From: Streptomyces zinciresistens K42
GTDB taxonomy: Bacteria > Actinomycetota > Actinomycetes > Streptomycetales > Streptomycetaceae
Direction of reading: 5' to 3'
DNA length: 51,509 bases
NCBI RefSeq assembly: GCF_000225525.1
Contig: NZ_AGBF01000034.1
Coordinates: 1-51,509, forward strand
The first letter of the stretch is position 1. Each line of letters starts with the position of its first letter. The notes beneath the pieces are model-generated. The model was not told the origin of the DNA, did no database searches, and was given only the letters and a program-made list of their open reading frames with translations. Positions 7,155-16,225 of the stretch are shown here, one piece after another. The translations under genes were made by a program, and so were the position numbers.

Positions 7155-8234
7155 ATGAGCACGACCGAGATCGGGATCGATAACGGCGGGGCGCACGAGG
7201 GGGCCGAGGCGGCGGCCGACTCGTCGGGCGAGCTGGCACGCTGGCGCACGTGGGCGGCGGCGACCGGCCCCGCCGACCGCGCGGCCGCCGAGGACGGCGT
7301 ACGACGCGCCTACCGGCTGGCGGGACTGCCCGAACCGGAGCGCGTGGTGTGGGCGGGCTCGCCGCGCGAGGCCGTCACCCTCGTCCGGGAGGCCGGGGCC
7401 GAGCGCGGCCCGAGCGTCCGCGACGCGGTGCGCAGCGCTCCCTGGGCGCGGCAGCGGCGCTCGCTGCGCACGGAGTTGGGCGCGGCGGGCTGGTCCGCGC
7501 ACTGGGCGGCGACCGGCGGACGGCTGTGGGAGGCCACCCACGCACTCGTGGACCGCATCCGCTCGGGCGTCGTCGAGGACCTCGCGGGCGGGGACACCGG
7601 CAAGGAGGCCGCCGAGATCCGGGTGATCCTCCTGGACGCCGTCCTCGGACAGCACGACGCGCCGTGGCTCGCCGCGTTCCCCGGCGACGACGGCCCGCTC
7701 GACGCGCTGACGGCGGTCTGCGCCGGCGCCGGCTGGTGGTGGCCCTACGCCCGTCTCGCGGTCCTGTCCGAGCGGCCCGTCGCCCTGCACCGCGACGAGG
7801 CGGGCCGGCTCGACCACGGCGGCGGCCCCGCCCTCGCCTACCCCGACGGGTTCGCCCTGCACGCCTGGCGCGGGATGCCCGTCCCGGCGGCCTTCATCGC
7901 CGAACTGCCCACGCTCACCCCGGAGCGCATCCGCGCCGAGGACAACGCCGAACTGCGGCGCGTGATGCTGGAGTACTACGGCTACGACCGCTACCTCGCC
8001 GACTCCGGCGCCCGGCCCCTCCACCAGGACGAGACGGGCATCCTGTGGCGGATCGACCTGGTCGGCGACGAGCCCGTGGTGATGGTGGAGGTCGTCAACT
8101 CCACGCCCGAACCGGACGGGACGCACCGCACGTACTGGCTCCGGGTACCGCCCGCGACCCGGACCGCGCGGGAGGGCGTGGCGTGGACCTTCGGGCTGCA
8201 GGCCGAGGGGTACGCGCCCTCGGCACAGACGTGA
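7155..8234 (+). CDS. DUF6745 domain-containing protein
   Basis: 359 aa. The C-terminal segment (LHQDETGILWRIDLVGDEP, then MVEVVNSTPEPDGTHRTYWL and RVPP, about residues 285-335) is the hallmark of the DUF6745 family. The middle has WWWPYARLAVLSERPVALH and HAWRGMPVPAAFI. The N-terminal 50 residues are low-complexity, rich in Glu, Ala and Gly. There is no signal peptide or membrane segment. Members of the family are often encoded beside repeat proteins; here it is divergent from the STM4015-family leucine-rich-repeat-like gene under a shared control region. Biochemical function is unknown. Confidence 0.8.
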   Translation: MSTTEIGIDNGGAHEGAEAAADSSGELARWRTWAAATGPADRAAAEDGVRRAYRLAGLPEPERVVWAGSPREAVTLVREAGAERGPSVRDAVRSAPWARQRRSLRTELGAAGWSAHWAATGGRLWEATHALVDRIRSGVVEDLAGGDTGKEAAEIRVILLDAVLGQHDAPWLAAFPGDDGPLDALTAVCAGAGWWWPYARLAVLSERPVALHRDEAGRLDHGGGPALAYPDGFALHAWRGMPVPAAFIAELPTLTPERIRAEDNAELRRVMLEYYGYDRYLADSGARPLHQDETGILWRIDLVGDEPVVMVEVVNSTPEPDGTHRTYWLRVPPATRTAREGVAWTFGLQAEGYAPSAQT

Positions 8235-8324
8235 GGGCCCGCGCACGGGCTCCTCGATGAACCGCCGGCCGCGTCCCGACGTCCCCTTTGACGAAGGACG
8301 CTTGCCGATCACGCGGGAGAGCAC

Positions 8325-8648
8325 ATGGCGAAGAAGAAGGATCTGACGACGGACGAGGCGCAGGAGAAGGACCGCGAGAAGTGGATGGCCCGCTTCCAGG
8401 TACGGCTGGCCCTCCAGCCCGGAGTGGACCGCGAAGTCGTCCTGCGCGCCGTCAAGGAGGTCACCACCCACTGCGCGGAGACGGGGGAGCACCCGAGGGC
8501 GGCCTTCGGCGATCCGGACGCCTACGCGACGCGGACCGCCGCACGCCTGGTGCCCGAGGAGCGCGCGGCGCGCGCGAAGCGGCAGAACGCGGTGGTCGAC
8601 GCGCTCGACTCGGTACGCAGGGCGGCAGGCGACGTCGGGGGCCTGTGA
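8325..8648 (+). CDS. Small hypothetical protein, 107 aa
   Basis: Starts MAKKKDLTTDEAQEKDREKW after a GGGAGAGCAC ribosome-binding stretch. It is highly charged and mostly helical, with FGDPDAYATRTAARLVPEE in the middle, which faintly resembles the G-D-P-x-x-[YL]-A helix end of HAAS-type helical domains. It lies 90 bp after the DUF6745 gene and may be the third gene of that transcript. I do not recognise a function. Confidence 0.6.
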   Translation: MAKKKDLTTDEAQEKDREKWMARFQVRLALQPGVDREVVLRAVKEVTTHCAETGEHPRAAFGDPDAYATRTAARLVPEERAARAKRQNAVVDALDSVRRAAGDVGGL

Positions 8649-8697
8649 CGGGACGGGGAGGGGACGGGACGCCCGGGACGGGGGCCGGGCCGGGCGG

Positions 8698-9531
8698 TCA
8701 GGGCTTGCGGGCCAGGCCGGCCGTGATCAGGTGCTCCCAGACGGTGAGTTCACGGGGGCTGCCGCTGTTCCAGTGGTTGCCGGGCGCCTCGGCCCGCCAC
8801 AGCGAGGCGGGGACGATGCCGGGTTCGAGGATCTCCAGGCCGTCCAGCAGGCCCTCGATCTCCTCGTCGGTGCGCCACCGGCCGCGGCCGAAGGTCTGCT
8901 GGAGCACCTTCTCCGCCTCGCGGGTCTGGTCGTTGTCACCGGAACGGAAGTGACTGACGAAGAAGTGGCTCCCGGACGGCACCTGGTCGCGCCAGTAGCG
9001 CACGATCCGCGCCGGGTCCTCCTCGTCGTTCACATGGTGAAGGATGGCGCTGAGCATGACGGCCACCGGGCGCTCGAAGTCGATCAGTTCCCGGGTCTCC
9101 GGATGGTGGTGGACGGCTTCGGGCTCGCGGACGTCGGCGGCCACGACCCGGGTGCGGTCGTTCTCCTCCAGCAGGGCCCGGCCGTGGACCAGCACCTGGG
9201 GGTCGGTGTCGACGTAGACCACACGGGACTCCGGCGCGTGCCGCTGGGCGACCTGGTGGACGTTGTCGGCGGTCGGCAGGCCGCTGCCCAGGTCTATGAA
9301 CTGCCGTACGCCGGTGGTCGTCACGATCTCCGTGACGGCCCGGGTCAGAGCCGCGCGGTTCGCGAAGGCGATCGCCACCGAGCCGGGGAGGTCCCGAATG
9401 AACACGTCGCCGATCGCCCGGTCCACGGCGTAGTTGTCCTTGCCGCCGAGGAGATAGTCGTAGACCCGCGCGATGCTGGGCTTGGTGGAGTCGATCGAGA
9501 TGCCTTCGTCCCTCATGGCGACCATCTTCAC
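8698..9531 (-). CDS. SAM-dependent methyltransferase, PF04672 (DUF574) family
   Basis: 277 aa. Family features are clear: the N-terminal PSIARVYDYLLGGKDNYAVDR, the SAM-binding motif I as FIDLGSGLPTADNVHQ (residues about 75-90), the acidic motif II as RVVYVDTDPQVLVHGRALL, and AVMLSAILHHV. These proteins are expanded in Streptomyces; some O-methylate small metabolites but most have no known substrate. The start is uncertain among the ATG at 9531 and in-frame ATGs just downstream (residues 3 and 6). It is convergent with the preceding small gene and separated from the APH-fold gene by about 80 bp. Confidence 0.9.
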   Translation of the reverse strand: MKMVAMRDEGISIDSTKPSIARVYDYLLGGKDNYAVDRAIGDVFIRDLPGSVAIAFANRAALTRAVTEIVTTTGVRQFIDLGSGLPTADNVHQVAQRHAPESRVVYVDTDPQVLVHGRALLEENDRTRVVAADVREPEAVHHHPETRELIDFERPVAVMLSAILHHVNDEEDPARIVRYWRDQVPSGSHFFVSHFRSGDNDQTREAEKVLQQTFGRGRWRTDEEIEGLLDGLEILEPGIVPASLWRAEAPGNHWNSGSPRELTVWEHLITAGLARKP

Positions 9532-9613
9532 CCGGGGCGCTCCGCGTCGGCCAGCGGGTTCGCCGATGAGGGCGAAATCGCGTCGAACTCGCCGGTGGGC
9601 GCCGCCTCGTGGC

Positions 9614-10609
9614 TCAGCCCAGGGTGTCCAGCAGGAGCCCGACGTAGGCGTCGAGGCGCGCCTCCACGGCCCGCGCCGTCAGCTCCGTCCGCCCCGCCTC
9701 CTGCCACGGCCGGGCCACCCGCCGCGCATCGCCCGCGAACGCCAGCGCGTCGAGCAGCCGCCAGTACAGCCGCTCGCCCGCGGTTCCTGCCAGCACCCCG
9801 CCCGCCTCCTCGTAGGCGTCGGCGAACCGCGGCCCCCACGACGGGTCGTGCAGCAGCGCGAGATTGGTGGAGCAGTGCGCGACATCGAGGTCGGCGGGAC
9901 CCCAGCAGGTCTCCACCCAGTCGACGACCCCGCTGATCCGGGGTGCCGCGTGACCCGGCGCGACGGTGCCCGCGCGGGCCGCGGGGCTTGGAGCGGGCCC
10001 GTCGAACAGGACGTTGCCGGGGTGGAAGTCCCGGTGCAGGAAACGTCCTTGCCAGGGCGGCGCGGGCCGGCGGATCACGTCGGCCGCCGCGGCCCACGCG
10101 GCCGTGGCCGCGCCGCGGGGGGCGACGACCGCGTCGGCGGTCGTCCACGCCTCATACGTCCGCTGCCGCTCGGCCGGACGCACGGCGTGGATCGTCACGA
10201 GGCGGCGAGCCAGCAGGGGCATGCGCGACGCCAGTCCCTCGTCGTCGAGGACCGTCCGGCCCGGGAGGCAGGTCATCAGGAGTGACGGGTACGCGCACTG
10301 CGCGGCGTCCGGATCGACGGCGACCGCTTCCGGTGCCCGCACGGCGGTCCCCGCGAGCAGGGCGAGCGTGCGGGCCTCGCGGTCGAGCAGTTCCCCGGCC
10401 CGTGCCGCGAACATCGGCGCGACGAAGCTCCGCAGCACGAGCTGCCGGGTCCCGCCGCCCCGTGTGCCGATGGTCAGCCTGCGCATCTCGGCCGTGATGC
10501 CGCCGTGCAGGGCCTCGGCCCCGAGCACCCGTTCGCCGGCCTCCAGGTGACGGCTCACCCAGGCCAGCGTCCGCGGCCCGACGACCCCGGCGTCGTCCTG
10601 ACTGATCAC
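9614..10609 (-). CDS. Aminoglycoside phosphotransferase-fold kinase (APH family)
   Basis: 331 aa. Catalytic-loop motif FLHRDFHPGNVLFDG (about residues 187-201) and the metal-binding D in ISGVVDWVETCWGPADLDVA are the standard APH/choline-kinase-like signatures. An N-terminal nucleotide-binding lobe with LVLRSFV precedes them. The family transfers phosphate from ATP to small hydroxylated molecules, including antibiotics or sugars; the substrate cannot be read from sequence. It stands alone, transcribed in the same direction as the methyltransferase downstream. Confidence 0.87.
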   Translation of the reverse strand: MISQDDAGVVGPRTLAWVSRHLEAGERVLGAEALHGGITAEMRRLTIGTRGGGTRQLVLRSFVAPMFAARAGELLDREARTLALLAGTAVRAPEAVAVDPDAAQCAYPSLLMTCLPGRTVLDDEGLASRMPLLARRLVTIHAVRPAERQRTYEAWTTADAVVAPRGAATAAWAAAADVIRRPAPPWQGRFLHRDFHPGNVLFDGPAPSPAARAGTVAPGHAAPRISGVVDWVETCWGPADLDVAHCSTNLALLHDPSWGPRFADAYEEAGGVLAGTAGERLYWRLLDALAFAGDARRVARPWQEAGRTELTARAVEARLDAYVGLLLDTLG

Positions 10610-10838
10610 CGTGGCACCCCATCATCCCGCGGCGGTCGGCGCCAAGGCGTTTTCCGCGACGTCCCCGTGATCCGCGCTCACGACCGACGCCGCACCCGAA
10701 CCCGTGACCGAGGCCGGCCGTCAACGGCACGCCCCGTAGCGGTGGGCGCGGGGCGCGGCCTGTTCACGGTAGATCCTGACGCGGGGGAGCGCGGGAGCGC
10801 GGGAGCGGGAGAGGCCGGGAAGCCGGGAGCGGGGGCCG

Positions 10839-10861
10839 CCCCGGGACGCGGGTCCCCGGGG
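10839..10861 (-). terminator. Hairpin terminator candidate after GAPDH gene
   Basis: CCCCGGGAC pairs with GTCCCCGGGG across a short loop, with one bulged base, about 42 nt past the GAPDH stop on the minus strand. The rest of 10610-10902 is G-rich, with short GGGAGCGC-type repeats, and contains no gene I can support. Confidence 0.4.
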
Positions 10862-10902
10862 CGGGACCGGGTGGTCCAGGACCGGCGCCCCGGGGTGTCC
10901 GG

Positions 10903-11901
10903 TCAGCGGGCGGAGAGGAGCTCCAGCGTGTCGATCACGCGGTTCGAGAAGCCCCACTCGTTGTCGTACCAGGCGACCACCTTCACATGCCGGCCGTCGA
11001 CGCGGGTGAGAGCCGAGTCGAAGATCGACGAGGCGGGGTTGCCCGTGATGTCCGACGACACGAGCGGGTCGTCCGAGTACTCCAGGACACCCGCGAGCGG
11101 CCCGTCCGCCGCGGCACGGTACGCGGCCAGCACGTCCTCGCGCGTCACGTCGCGGCTCACCGTCGTGTTGAGCTCGACGATCGAGCCCACCGGCACCGGC
11201 ACGCGGATCGAGTCGCCGGACAGCCTGCCGTCCAGGTTCGGCAGCACCAGGCCGATCGCCTTGGCGGCGCCGGTCGTGGTGGGCACGATGTTGACGCCGG
11301 CGGCGCGGGCGCGACGGGCGTCGCGGTGCGGACCGTCCTGGAGGTTCTGCTCCTGCGTGTAGGCGTGCACCGTCGTCATGAACCCGTGCTCGATGCCGGC
11401 CAGGTCGTCGAGCACCTTGGCCAGCGGGGCGAGCGCGTTCGTGGTGCACGAGGCGTTCGAGACGATCGTGTGCAGGTCGGCGTCGTAGGCGTCGGTGTTG
11501 ACCCCGAAGGCGAGCGTCACGTCGGCGCCGTCGGACGGGGCGCTGACGAGCACCTTGCGCGCGCCGGCGTCGAGGTGCGCGCGGGCGGCCTTCGCCGAGG
11601 TGAAGCGGCCGGTGGCCTCCAGCACGATGTCCACCCGGAGCTCGGCCCACGGCAGCCGCGCCGGTTCCCGCTCGGCCAGCACCTTGATCCGGCGGCCGTC
11701 GACGACGAGGACGTCCCCGTCGACGCCGACCGGACGGCCGAGCCTGCCGGCCGTGCTGTCGTAGGCCAGGAGGCGGGCCAGCGTGGCGGGCTCCGTCAGA
11801 TCGTTGATGGCGACGACTTCCAGGGCGCTGTCGCGCTCCAGCAGGGCACGGAGCACATTGCGTCCGATGCGGCCGAATCCGTTGATGGCGATGCGAGTCA
11901 T
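10903..11901 (-). CDS. gap: Type I glyceraldehyde-3-phosphate dehydrogenase
   Basis: 332 aa, the usual family length. The Rossmann motif AINGFGRIGR is at residues 5-14, followed by INDLTEPATLA, whose Asp favours NAD+. The active-site segment is IVSNASCTTNALAP with the catalytic cysteine at 152, and FMTTVHAYTQEQNL, VPTTTGAAKAI and VAWYDNEWGFSNRV follow. It catalyses the phosphorylating oxidation of glyceraldehyde 3-phosphate to 1,3-bisphosphoglycerate in glycolysis. ATG 11901 has an AAGGGA ribosome-binding site. It is not next to pgk or tpi, so it is probably an accessory paralogue and not the main glycolytic copy. Confidence 0.95.
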   Translation of the reverse strand: MTRIAINGFGRIGRNVLRALLERDSALEVVAINDLTEPATLARLLAYDSTAGRLGRPVGVDGDVLVVDGRRIKVLAEREPARLPWAELRVDIVLEATGRFTSAKAARAHLDAGARKVLVSAPSDGADVTLAFGVNTDAYDADLHTIVSNASCTTNALAPLAKVLDDLAGIEHGFMTTVHAYTQEQNLQDGPHRDARRARAAGVNIVPTTTGAAKAIGLVLPNLDGRLSGDSIRVPVPVGSIVELNTTVSRDVTREDVLAAYRAAADGPLAGVLEYSDDPLVSSDITGNPASSIFDSALTRVDGRHVKVVAWYDNEWGFSNRVIDTLELLSAR

Positions 11902-12064
11902 GAGTGAGGTCCCTTTCCTTCCCCACCAGGCTCGCTCGGCTCCGGCGCCGCCGACAGTGGCGGGATCGCCACGGTTCACAAGGATCTCGCCACGAGGACC
12001 CGCAGGGGATGCCCGCCCGGGATCTGGCCACGGGCGGGGCGGGGGCTGGACGGGGCGGGGCGGG

Positions 12065-13021
12065 TCACTCGCCCCGGGTGAAGGTCCGCCGGTACTCGCT
12101 CGGCGTGGTGCCGAGGATGCGCTGGAAGTGCAGGCGCAGGTTCGCCCCGGTGCCGAGCCCGACGTCGTCCGCGATCTGCTCGACACTGCGCTGCGAGCGT
12201 TCGAGCAGCTCGCGCGCGACGTCGACACGGGCGCGCATCACCCACTGCATCGGGGTGTAGCCGGTCTCCTCGACGAAGCGCCGGGAGAACGTCCGCGCGG
12301 AGACGCCCGCCCTGTGGGCCAGCACGTCCAGGGTCAGGGGCTCGCCGAGCCGGTGCAGCGCCCACTCCCGGGTGGTGGCGAACCGTTCGCCGAGCGGTTC
12401 GGGGACGCTGCGCGGCACGTACTGGGCCTGGCCCCCGCTGCGGTAGGGCGCCGCGACCAGGCGCCGGGCGGCGTGGTTGGACGCGGCCACGCCGAGGTCG
12501 CCGCGCAGGATGTGCAGGCACAGGTCGATCCCGGAGGCGGCGCCCGCCGAGGTGAGGACGCTGCCCTCGTCCACGAAGAGCACGTTCTCGTCGACCTGGA
12601 CGAGCGGGTGCCGGGCCGCGAGCGCCCGGGTGTAGTGCCAGTGCGTCGTGGCGCGGCGGCCGTCGAGCAGTCCCGTCGCCGCGAGCGCGAAGGCGCCGGT
12701 CGAGATCGCGGCGAGCCGCGCGCCCCGTCCGTGCGCGCCGACCAGCGCCGCCACGACGGCCCGCGGCGGATCGTCGCGGTCCGGGTGCCGGTACCCGGGG
12801 ACGAAGACCACGTCGGCCCACCGGAGCGCCTCCAGCCCGTGGTCGACCGCGTACGACAGGCCGTCGCCGCCCGTCACGAGCCCGCGTGCCGCCCCGCAGA
12901 CGCGCACTTCGTACGGCATGCTCGCGCGGGTCGTGAACACCTGCGCCGGGATGCCGACATCGAGCGGCTTCGCCCCTTCGAGCACGAGCACGGCGACGCG
13001 CCGCAGACGGGTGGCTGACAC
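12065..13021 (-). CDS. GlxA-family AraC-type transcriptional regulator (DJ-1/PfpI + HTH)
   Basis: About 318 aa from GTG 13021. The N-terminal DJ-1/PfpI-like domain starts RRVAVLVLEGAKPLDVGIPA and has the nucleophile-elbow-like ISTGAFALAATGLL with Ser in place of Cys, so it is a ligand-binding and not a catalytic domain. The C-terminal AraC HTH pair is LTLDVLAHRAGVSARTFSRR and VEQIADDVGLGTGANLRLHF. No good ribosome-binding site precedes GTG 13021, so a leaderless start or an upstream start is possible. It lies upstream of and co-directional with GAPDH (163 bp apart), which it might control. Confidence 0.88.
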   Translation of the reverse strand: MSATRLRRVAVLVLEGAKPLDVGIPAQVFTTRASMPYEVRVCGAARGLVTGGDGLSYAVDHGLEALRWADVVFVPGYRHPDRDDPPRAVVAALVGAHGRGARLAAISTGAFALAATGLLDGRRATTHWHYTRALAARHPLVQVDENVLFVDEGSVLTSAGAASGIDLCLHILRGDLGVAASNHAARRLVAAPYRSGGQAQYVPRSVPEPLGERFATTREWALHRLGEPLTLDVLAHRAGVSARTFSRRFVEETGYTPMQWVMRARVDVARELLERSQRSVEQIADDVGLGTGANLRLHFQRILGTTPSEYRRTFTRGE

Positions 13022-13310
13022 AGGGAGAGGGTACGTGCCGGTGCCGACGCACCTCTCAAGGCGCCTCGCGCAGGTCGCGGGCGTCGGCCGCCGCGCCCCG
13101 CCCACGTCCGCGGCGCAGACCGGGCTGCCTCGCGCGCTCCCGCGCCGCCGGGCACAGCGCTCCCGCGCCCGATCCCGTGAGGGAGAAGCACCGCGCGATG
13201 TGGGCGCTGGGCGACTGCGCGTCCGTACCGCCTGCTCGTCGCGGCCCGCCGGAGCGACGCCTGGGCCGGACCGCGGCCGACCGCCCGGCCGGGCACGTCG
13301 GCGGCGTGTC

Positions 13311-14387
13311 TCAGCCGGGCGGTTCCTCCCGCTCCAGCCGCCGTACGTCGTCCTCGTCCCATGTGCTCGTGTCACGGGGCCGGGTGTAGGGCTCGGCCTC
13401 CGGAGGATGCCCCCCGGCTATGGCCCGCTGGCGTGCGGTCTCGGCGTCGAACTCCAGGCCCAGCAGTATCGCGAGGTTGCTGATCCACAGCCACACGAGG
13501 AAGACGATGACGCCGGCCATCGTGCCGTAGGTCTTGTTGTACGAGGCGAAGTTGGCCACGTAGAAGGCGAAGCCGCCGGAGGCGAGCAGCCAGATCACCA
13601 GGGCCAGGACGCTGCCCGGGGTGATCCACCGGAACCCCTTGACCCTGGCGTTCGGAGTGGCCCAGTACAAGATCGCGATCATGACGGTGACGAGCAGGAC
13701 CAGGACGGGCCACTTCGCGATCGACCAGACCGTCAGCGCGGTGTCGCCGATCCCGATCTCCTCACCGGCGCGCTGGGCCAGGGTGCCGGTGAAGACCACG
13801 ATCAGGGCGCTGGCCGCGGCCAGGACCATCAGCGCCGCCGTGACGCCGACGCGGACCGGCAGCACCTTCCACAGGGGCCTGCCCTCGGGCATGTCGTAGA
13901 CGGCGTTGGCCGTCCGGATGAAGCCCGCGACGTAGCCGGACGCCGTCCAGACCGCCAGCACGAGGCCGGCGACGGCCATGACCGAGCCGGTGCCCGCGTT
14001 GCCCTGGAGCTGCTCCACGGCGCGGGTCAGGATGTCGCGGACCGAACCGGGGGCGAAGCGCCGGATGGTGGAGAGCACCGTGTCGGTGGCGGACCGGCCC
14101 GCGAGGCCGAGCAGGGAGACCAGCACGAGCAGGGCGGGGAAGAGGGACAGGACGCCGTAGTAGGTGAGCGCCGCCGCCCGGTCGGTCAGCTCGTCGTCCT
14201 GGAACTCGCGCAGCGAGCCCTTCAGGACCTCGCCCCACGCCTTCCGGGGCAGTTCGGTGAGTGACTGCGGTTCCGCATCCTGCGTGCTCCGGTCCGGCCC
14301 GGCGTCCACGGGATCCGGAGGCGTGTGTTCCGCGGCCTTGTCCGTGCCGTGCCGTTCCTCGTGCCCTGGAAGATGCAGCTTCGCCAT
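13311..14387 (-). CDS. YihY/virulence factor BrkB family inner-membrane protein
   Basis: 358 aa. After a hydrophilic N-terminus of about 60 residues it has the family motif DELTDRAAALTYYGVLSLFP (residues 65-84) and about six membrane segments, including ALLVLVSLLGLAG, SVMAVAGLVLAVWTASGYVA, VTAALMVLAAASALIVVF, PVLVLLVTVMIAILYW, SVLALVIWLLASGGFAFYVA and GVIVFLVWLWISNLAILLGL. The tail is charged and cytoplasmic. The older name RNase BN is wrong for this family; the function is unsettled. Start ATG 14387 is supported by the family's typical N-terminal length. Confidence 0.9.
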   Translation of the reverse strand: MAKLHLPGHEERHGTDKAAEHTPPDPVDAGPDRSTQDAEPQSLTELPRKAWGEVLKGSLREFQDDELTDRAAALTYYGVLSLFPALLVLVSLLGLAGRSATDTVLSTIRRFAPGSVRDILTRAVEQLQGNAGTGSVMAVAGLVLAVWTASGYVAGFIRTANAVYDMPEGRPLWKVLPVRVGVTAALMVLAAASALIVVFTGTLAQRAGEEIGIGDTALTVWSIAKWPVLVLLVTVMIAILYWATPNARVKGFRWITPGSVLALVIWLLASGGFAFYVANFASYNKTYGTMAGVIVFLVWLWISNLAILLGLEFDAETARQRAIAGGHPPEAEPYTRPRDTSTWDEDDVRRLEREEPPG

Positions 14388-14577
14388 GTCCGCCGGGTAA
14401 CCCGCCGCGGCCGGTCCACGCCTGCGGCCTGCGCCGGAGCCGCCGGGGGCGCGGGAGGGGTCCGTGACGGGCCGGCCGCGGAGGGGGCGAGGGGGCGGAG
14501 CGTGCCCGCGCGGCCCGCCACCCGCCCGTCCGCACGAGGCGGAAGACCTGTTACGATCATCGGACTTTCGGGGACTG

Positions 14578-14596
14578 ACACGGTGTCATACCGTGT
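14578..14596. promoter_or_regulatory. 19-bp palindrome, operator candidate
   Basis: ACACGGT and ACCGTGT form a perfect 7-bp inverted repeat around a 5-bp centre (GTCAT). Length and spacing are typical of a TetR- or GntR-type operator. It lies 47 bp upstream of the small gene at 14643. Confidence 0.4.
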
Positions 14597-14642
14597 GCGG
14601 GGGAGCGGTCGCCTCTACGACGCCACCCGCGAAGGAGTCGCT

Positions 14643-14777
14643 GTGGACCCGCGCATCCGGCCCGACGGACACATCAGCCGACGGCTCCGGAGGAAGCGGG
14701 ACAGACTGCTCGCCGCCGACGTGCCCACCGGGTGCCACTGGTCGGCGGCGCCGCCCCGCACGTCGCCTCCCCCGTGA
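14643..14777 (+). CDS. Possible small basic protein, 44 aa
   Basis: GTG 14643 is preceded by a strong GAAGGAG ribosome-binding site with 5-nt spacing. The product starts VDPRIRPDGHISRRLRRKRD and is strongly basic. Length is too short for codon statistics to be decisive and I do not recognise a family. It follows a 19-bp palindrome that could regulate it. Confidence 0.35.
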   Translation: MDPRIRPDGHISRRLRRKRDRLLAADVPTGCHWSAAPPRTSPPP

Positions 14778-15043
14778 AGACACCTTCCTGACAGGTAGTC
14801 AATGTCCTTGCGTTACAGGCGTGTTGAGCTTGCGGAGGAACGGTGGCGCGGCGCTTTGAGGCCGTCTCGCCGGTGATAGCATCCCCGCATCTGCGACCTT
14901 GATCCACTCACTTCAGGCGCTGACTTGAGGTCCGTCCGCCAGGCCGCCACAGCGCTTGGGCGGGCGGCATGGTTTGTCGCGGGTGCGTACTCGCGGGGGA
15001 GTATCCGTCTACGTCCGCATTTCATGCGCCGGGAAAGGTTTCC

Positions 15044-16225
15044 ATGTCTCGAGACGCGCTTACGTGGTGTCTGGTTGCGGTGACGGCGACAGCCGTCGCG
15101 GCACTCGTGGCACTCGTCGTCCGCAACAGAGCCCTGGGCAGAAAGAAGCACCAGGCTGAGGAGTCGCTGAAGGCAGATCTCACCATCGCGCAAGGCCACC
15201 TATCTGCGGTCCAGGGCGAGTTGGCGCGGTACAAGCACCAGTTCGACGCGACGATCCGGCAGGCCGAGGAGGCGGCGGAGGAGAGCACCAAGGCGGTGCT
15301 GAAGGGCTCCGCCCGCTTCCTGCAGAGCCTGGCCGCCGAGCAGATGACGGTCCTGGAGGGCGTTCAGGGCAAGTACGGCAACCACCCCGTGCTCGCCGAA
15401 CTGCTCGAAGTCACCCACGCCAACGCGCAGATGCAGCGCAAGGCCCAGGGCATCGCCGTGCTCTGCGGAGCGCCCGCCGGCCGCCGCAACCGGCCCGGCA
15501 GCGTGTACGACGTGGTCCGCAACGCGCAGTCGCAGATCCGCAACTTCCGCCGTGTCGAGATCATGGAGCAGACCGGCTTCGCGCTGAAGGCGTCCGCCGT
15601 CTCGCCCGTCGCCCTCGCGGTGGCCGAACTGCTCGACAACGCGGCCAGCTTCTCGCAGCAGGACGCGCCGATCGAGGTGACGTTCCAGCGAATCCAGAAG
15701 AACCTGTGCATCGTCATCGACGACGCCGGTGTCGGCATGAACGACGAGGAGCGCCAGCGGGCCGCCGCCCTGCTGTCCGGCGACTTCGTCCCGCGCCTGT
15801 CGCAGCTCGGCACCCAGCCCAAGTTCGGCTTCCCGCTGATCGGTCTCCTGGCCCGGCAGTACGGGTTCCGGGTCGACGTCACGGGAGTGTCCCGCTACGG
15901 CGGCGTGCGCGCCGTCGTCCTGCTGCCGGAGGAGCTGTGGACAGAGGAGCAGGCCGCCCCCGTCAGGGAGGCCCCCGCGCCGGTGAGCATCGTGCGTGAC
16001 GACCAGTCGCCGCCGACGCGACCCCGCACGGTGCACGGGCTGCCCAAGCGCGCGTCGCGGGCCACCGCCTCCGACGACCAGCAGCCGCAGCCGCGTACCG
16101 CCCAGGAGAGCGGCACCACCAGCGTCTCCGGGCGCCGCCGCGGTGCGCTCGGCGCGTTGCAGCGAGGCACGATCTCTGGCCGCACGTTCGATTCCGCGTC
16201 CATGGAAGGGTCCGAAGACGCATGA
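15044..16225 (+). CDS. cvnA: Conservon protein CvnA, sensor-kinase-like ATPase
   Basis: 393 aa from ATG 15044 with ribosome-binding site GGGAAAGG. An N-terminal membrane segment (LVAVTATAVAALVALVV, residues about 9-26) is followed by a coiled-coil stretch (residues 30-80), then a HATPase_c domain with N box AVAELLDNAASFS and G1 box DDAGVGMNDEE, and a Pro/Ser/Thr-rich tail. There is no extracellular sensing domain and no clear HAMP domain, so the protein is short compared with some family members. In conservons CvnA forms a membrane complex with CvnB, CvnC and the GTPase CvnD, resembling eukaryotic GPCR-G-protein logic. It overlaps cvnB by 4 bp (ATGA). Confidence 0.9.
   Translation: MSRDALTWCLVAVTATAVAALVALVVRNRALGRKKHQAEESLKADLTIAQGHLSAVQGELARYKHQFDATIRQAEEAAEESTKAVLKGSARFLQSLAAEQMTVLEGVQGKYGNHPVLAELLEVTHANAQMQRKAQGIAVLCGAPAGRRNRPGSVYDVVRNAQSQIRNFRRVEIMEQTGFALKASAVSPVALAVAELLDNAASFSQQDAPIEVTFQRIQKNLCIVIDDAGVGMNDEERQRAAALLSGDFVPRLSQLGTQPKFGFPLIGLLARQYGFRVDVTGVSRYGGVRAVVLLPEELWTEEQAAPVREAPAPVSIVRDDQSPPTRPRTVHGLPKRASRATASDDQQPQPRTAQESGTTSVSGRRRGALGALQRGTISGRTFDSASMEGSEDA

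Larger units (their letters stand above)
14388..15043. other. Intergenic region upstream of the conservon
   Basis: About 650 bp divergent between the BrkB gene and cvnA. It holds a 19-bp palindrome at 14578-14596, a possible 44-codon gene at 14643-14777 and, beyond it, a relatively AT-richer stretch (14800-15040) suited to the conservon promoter. I could not assign a convincing -35/-10 pair there. Confidence 0.5.

Noticed and set aside
9614..10609. Aminoglycoside resistance gene
   Set aside because: The APH fold is clear, but the sequence does not show a recognised resistance subclass; most such chromosomal Streptomyces proteins act on unknown substrates.
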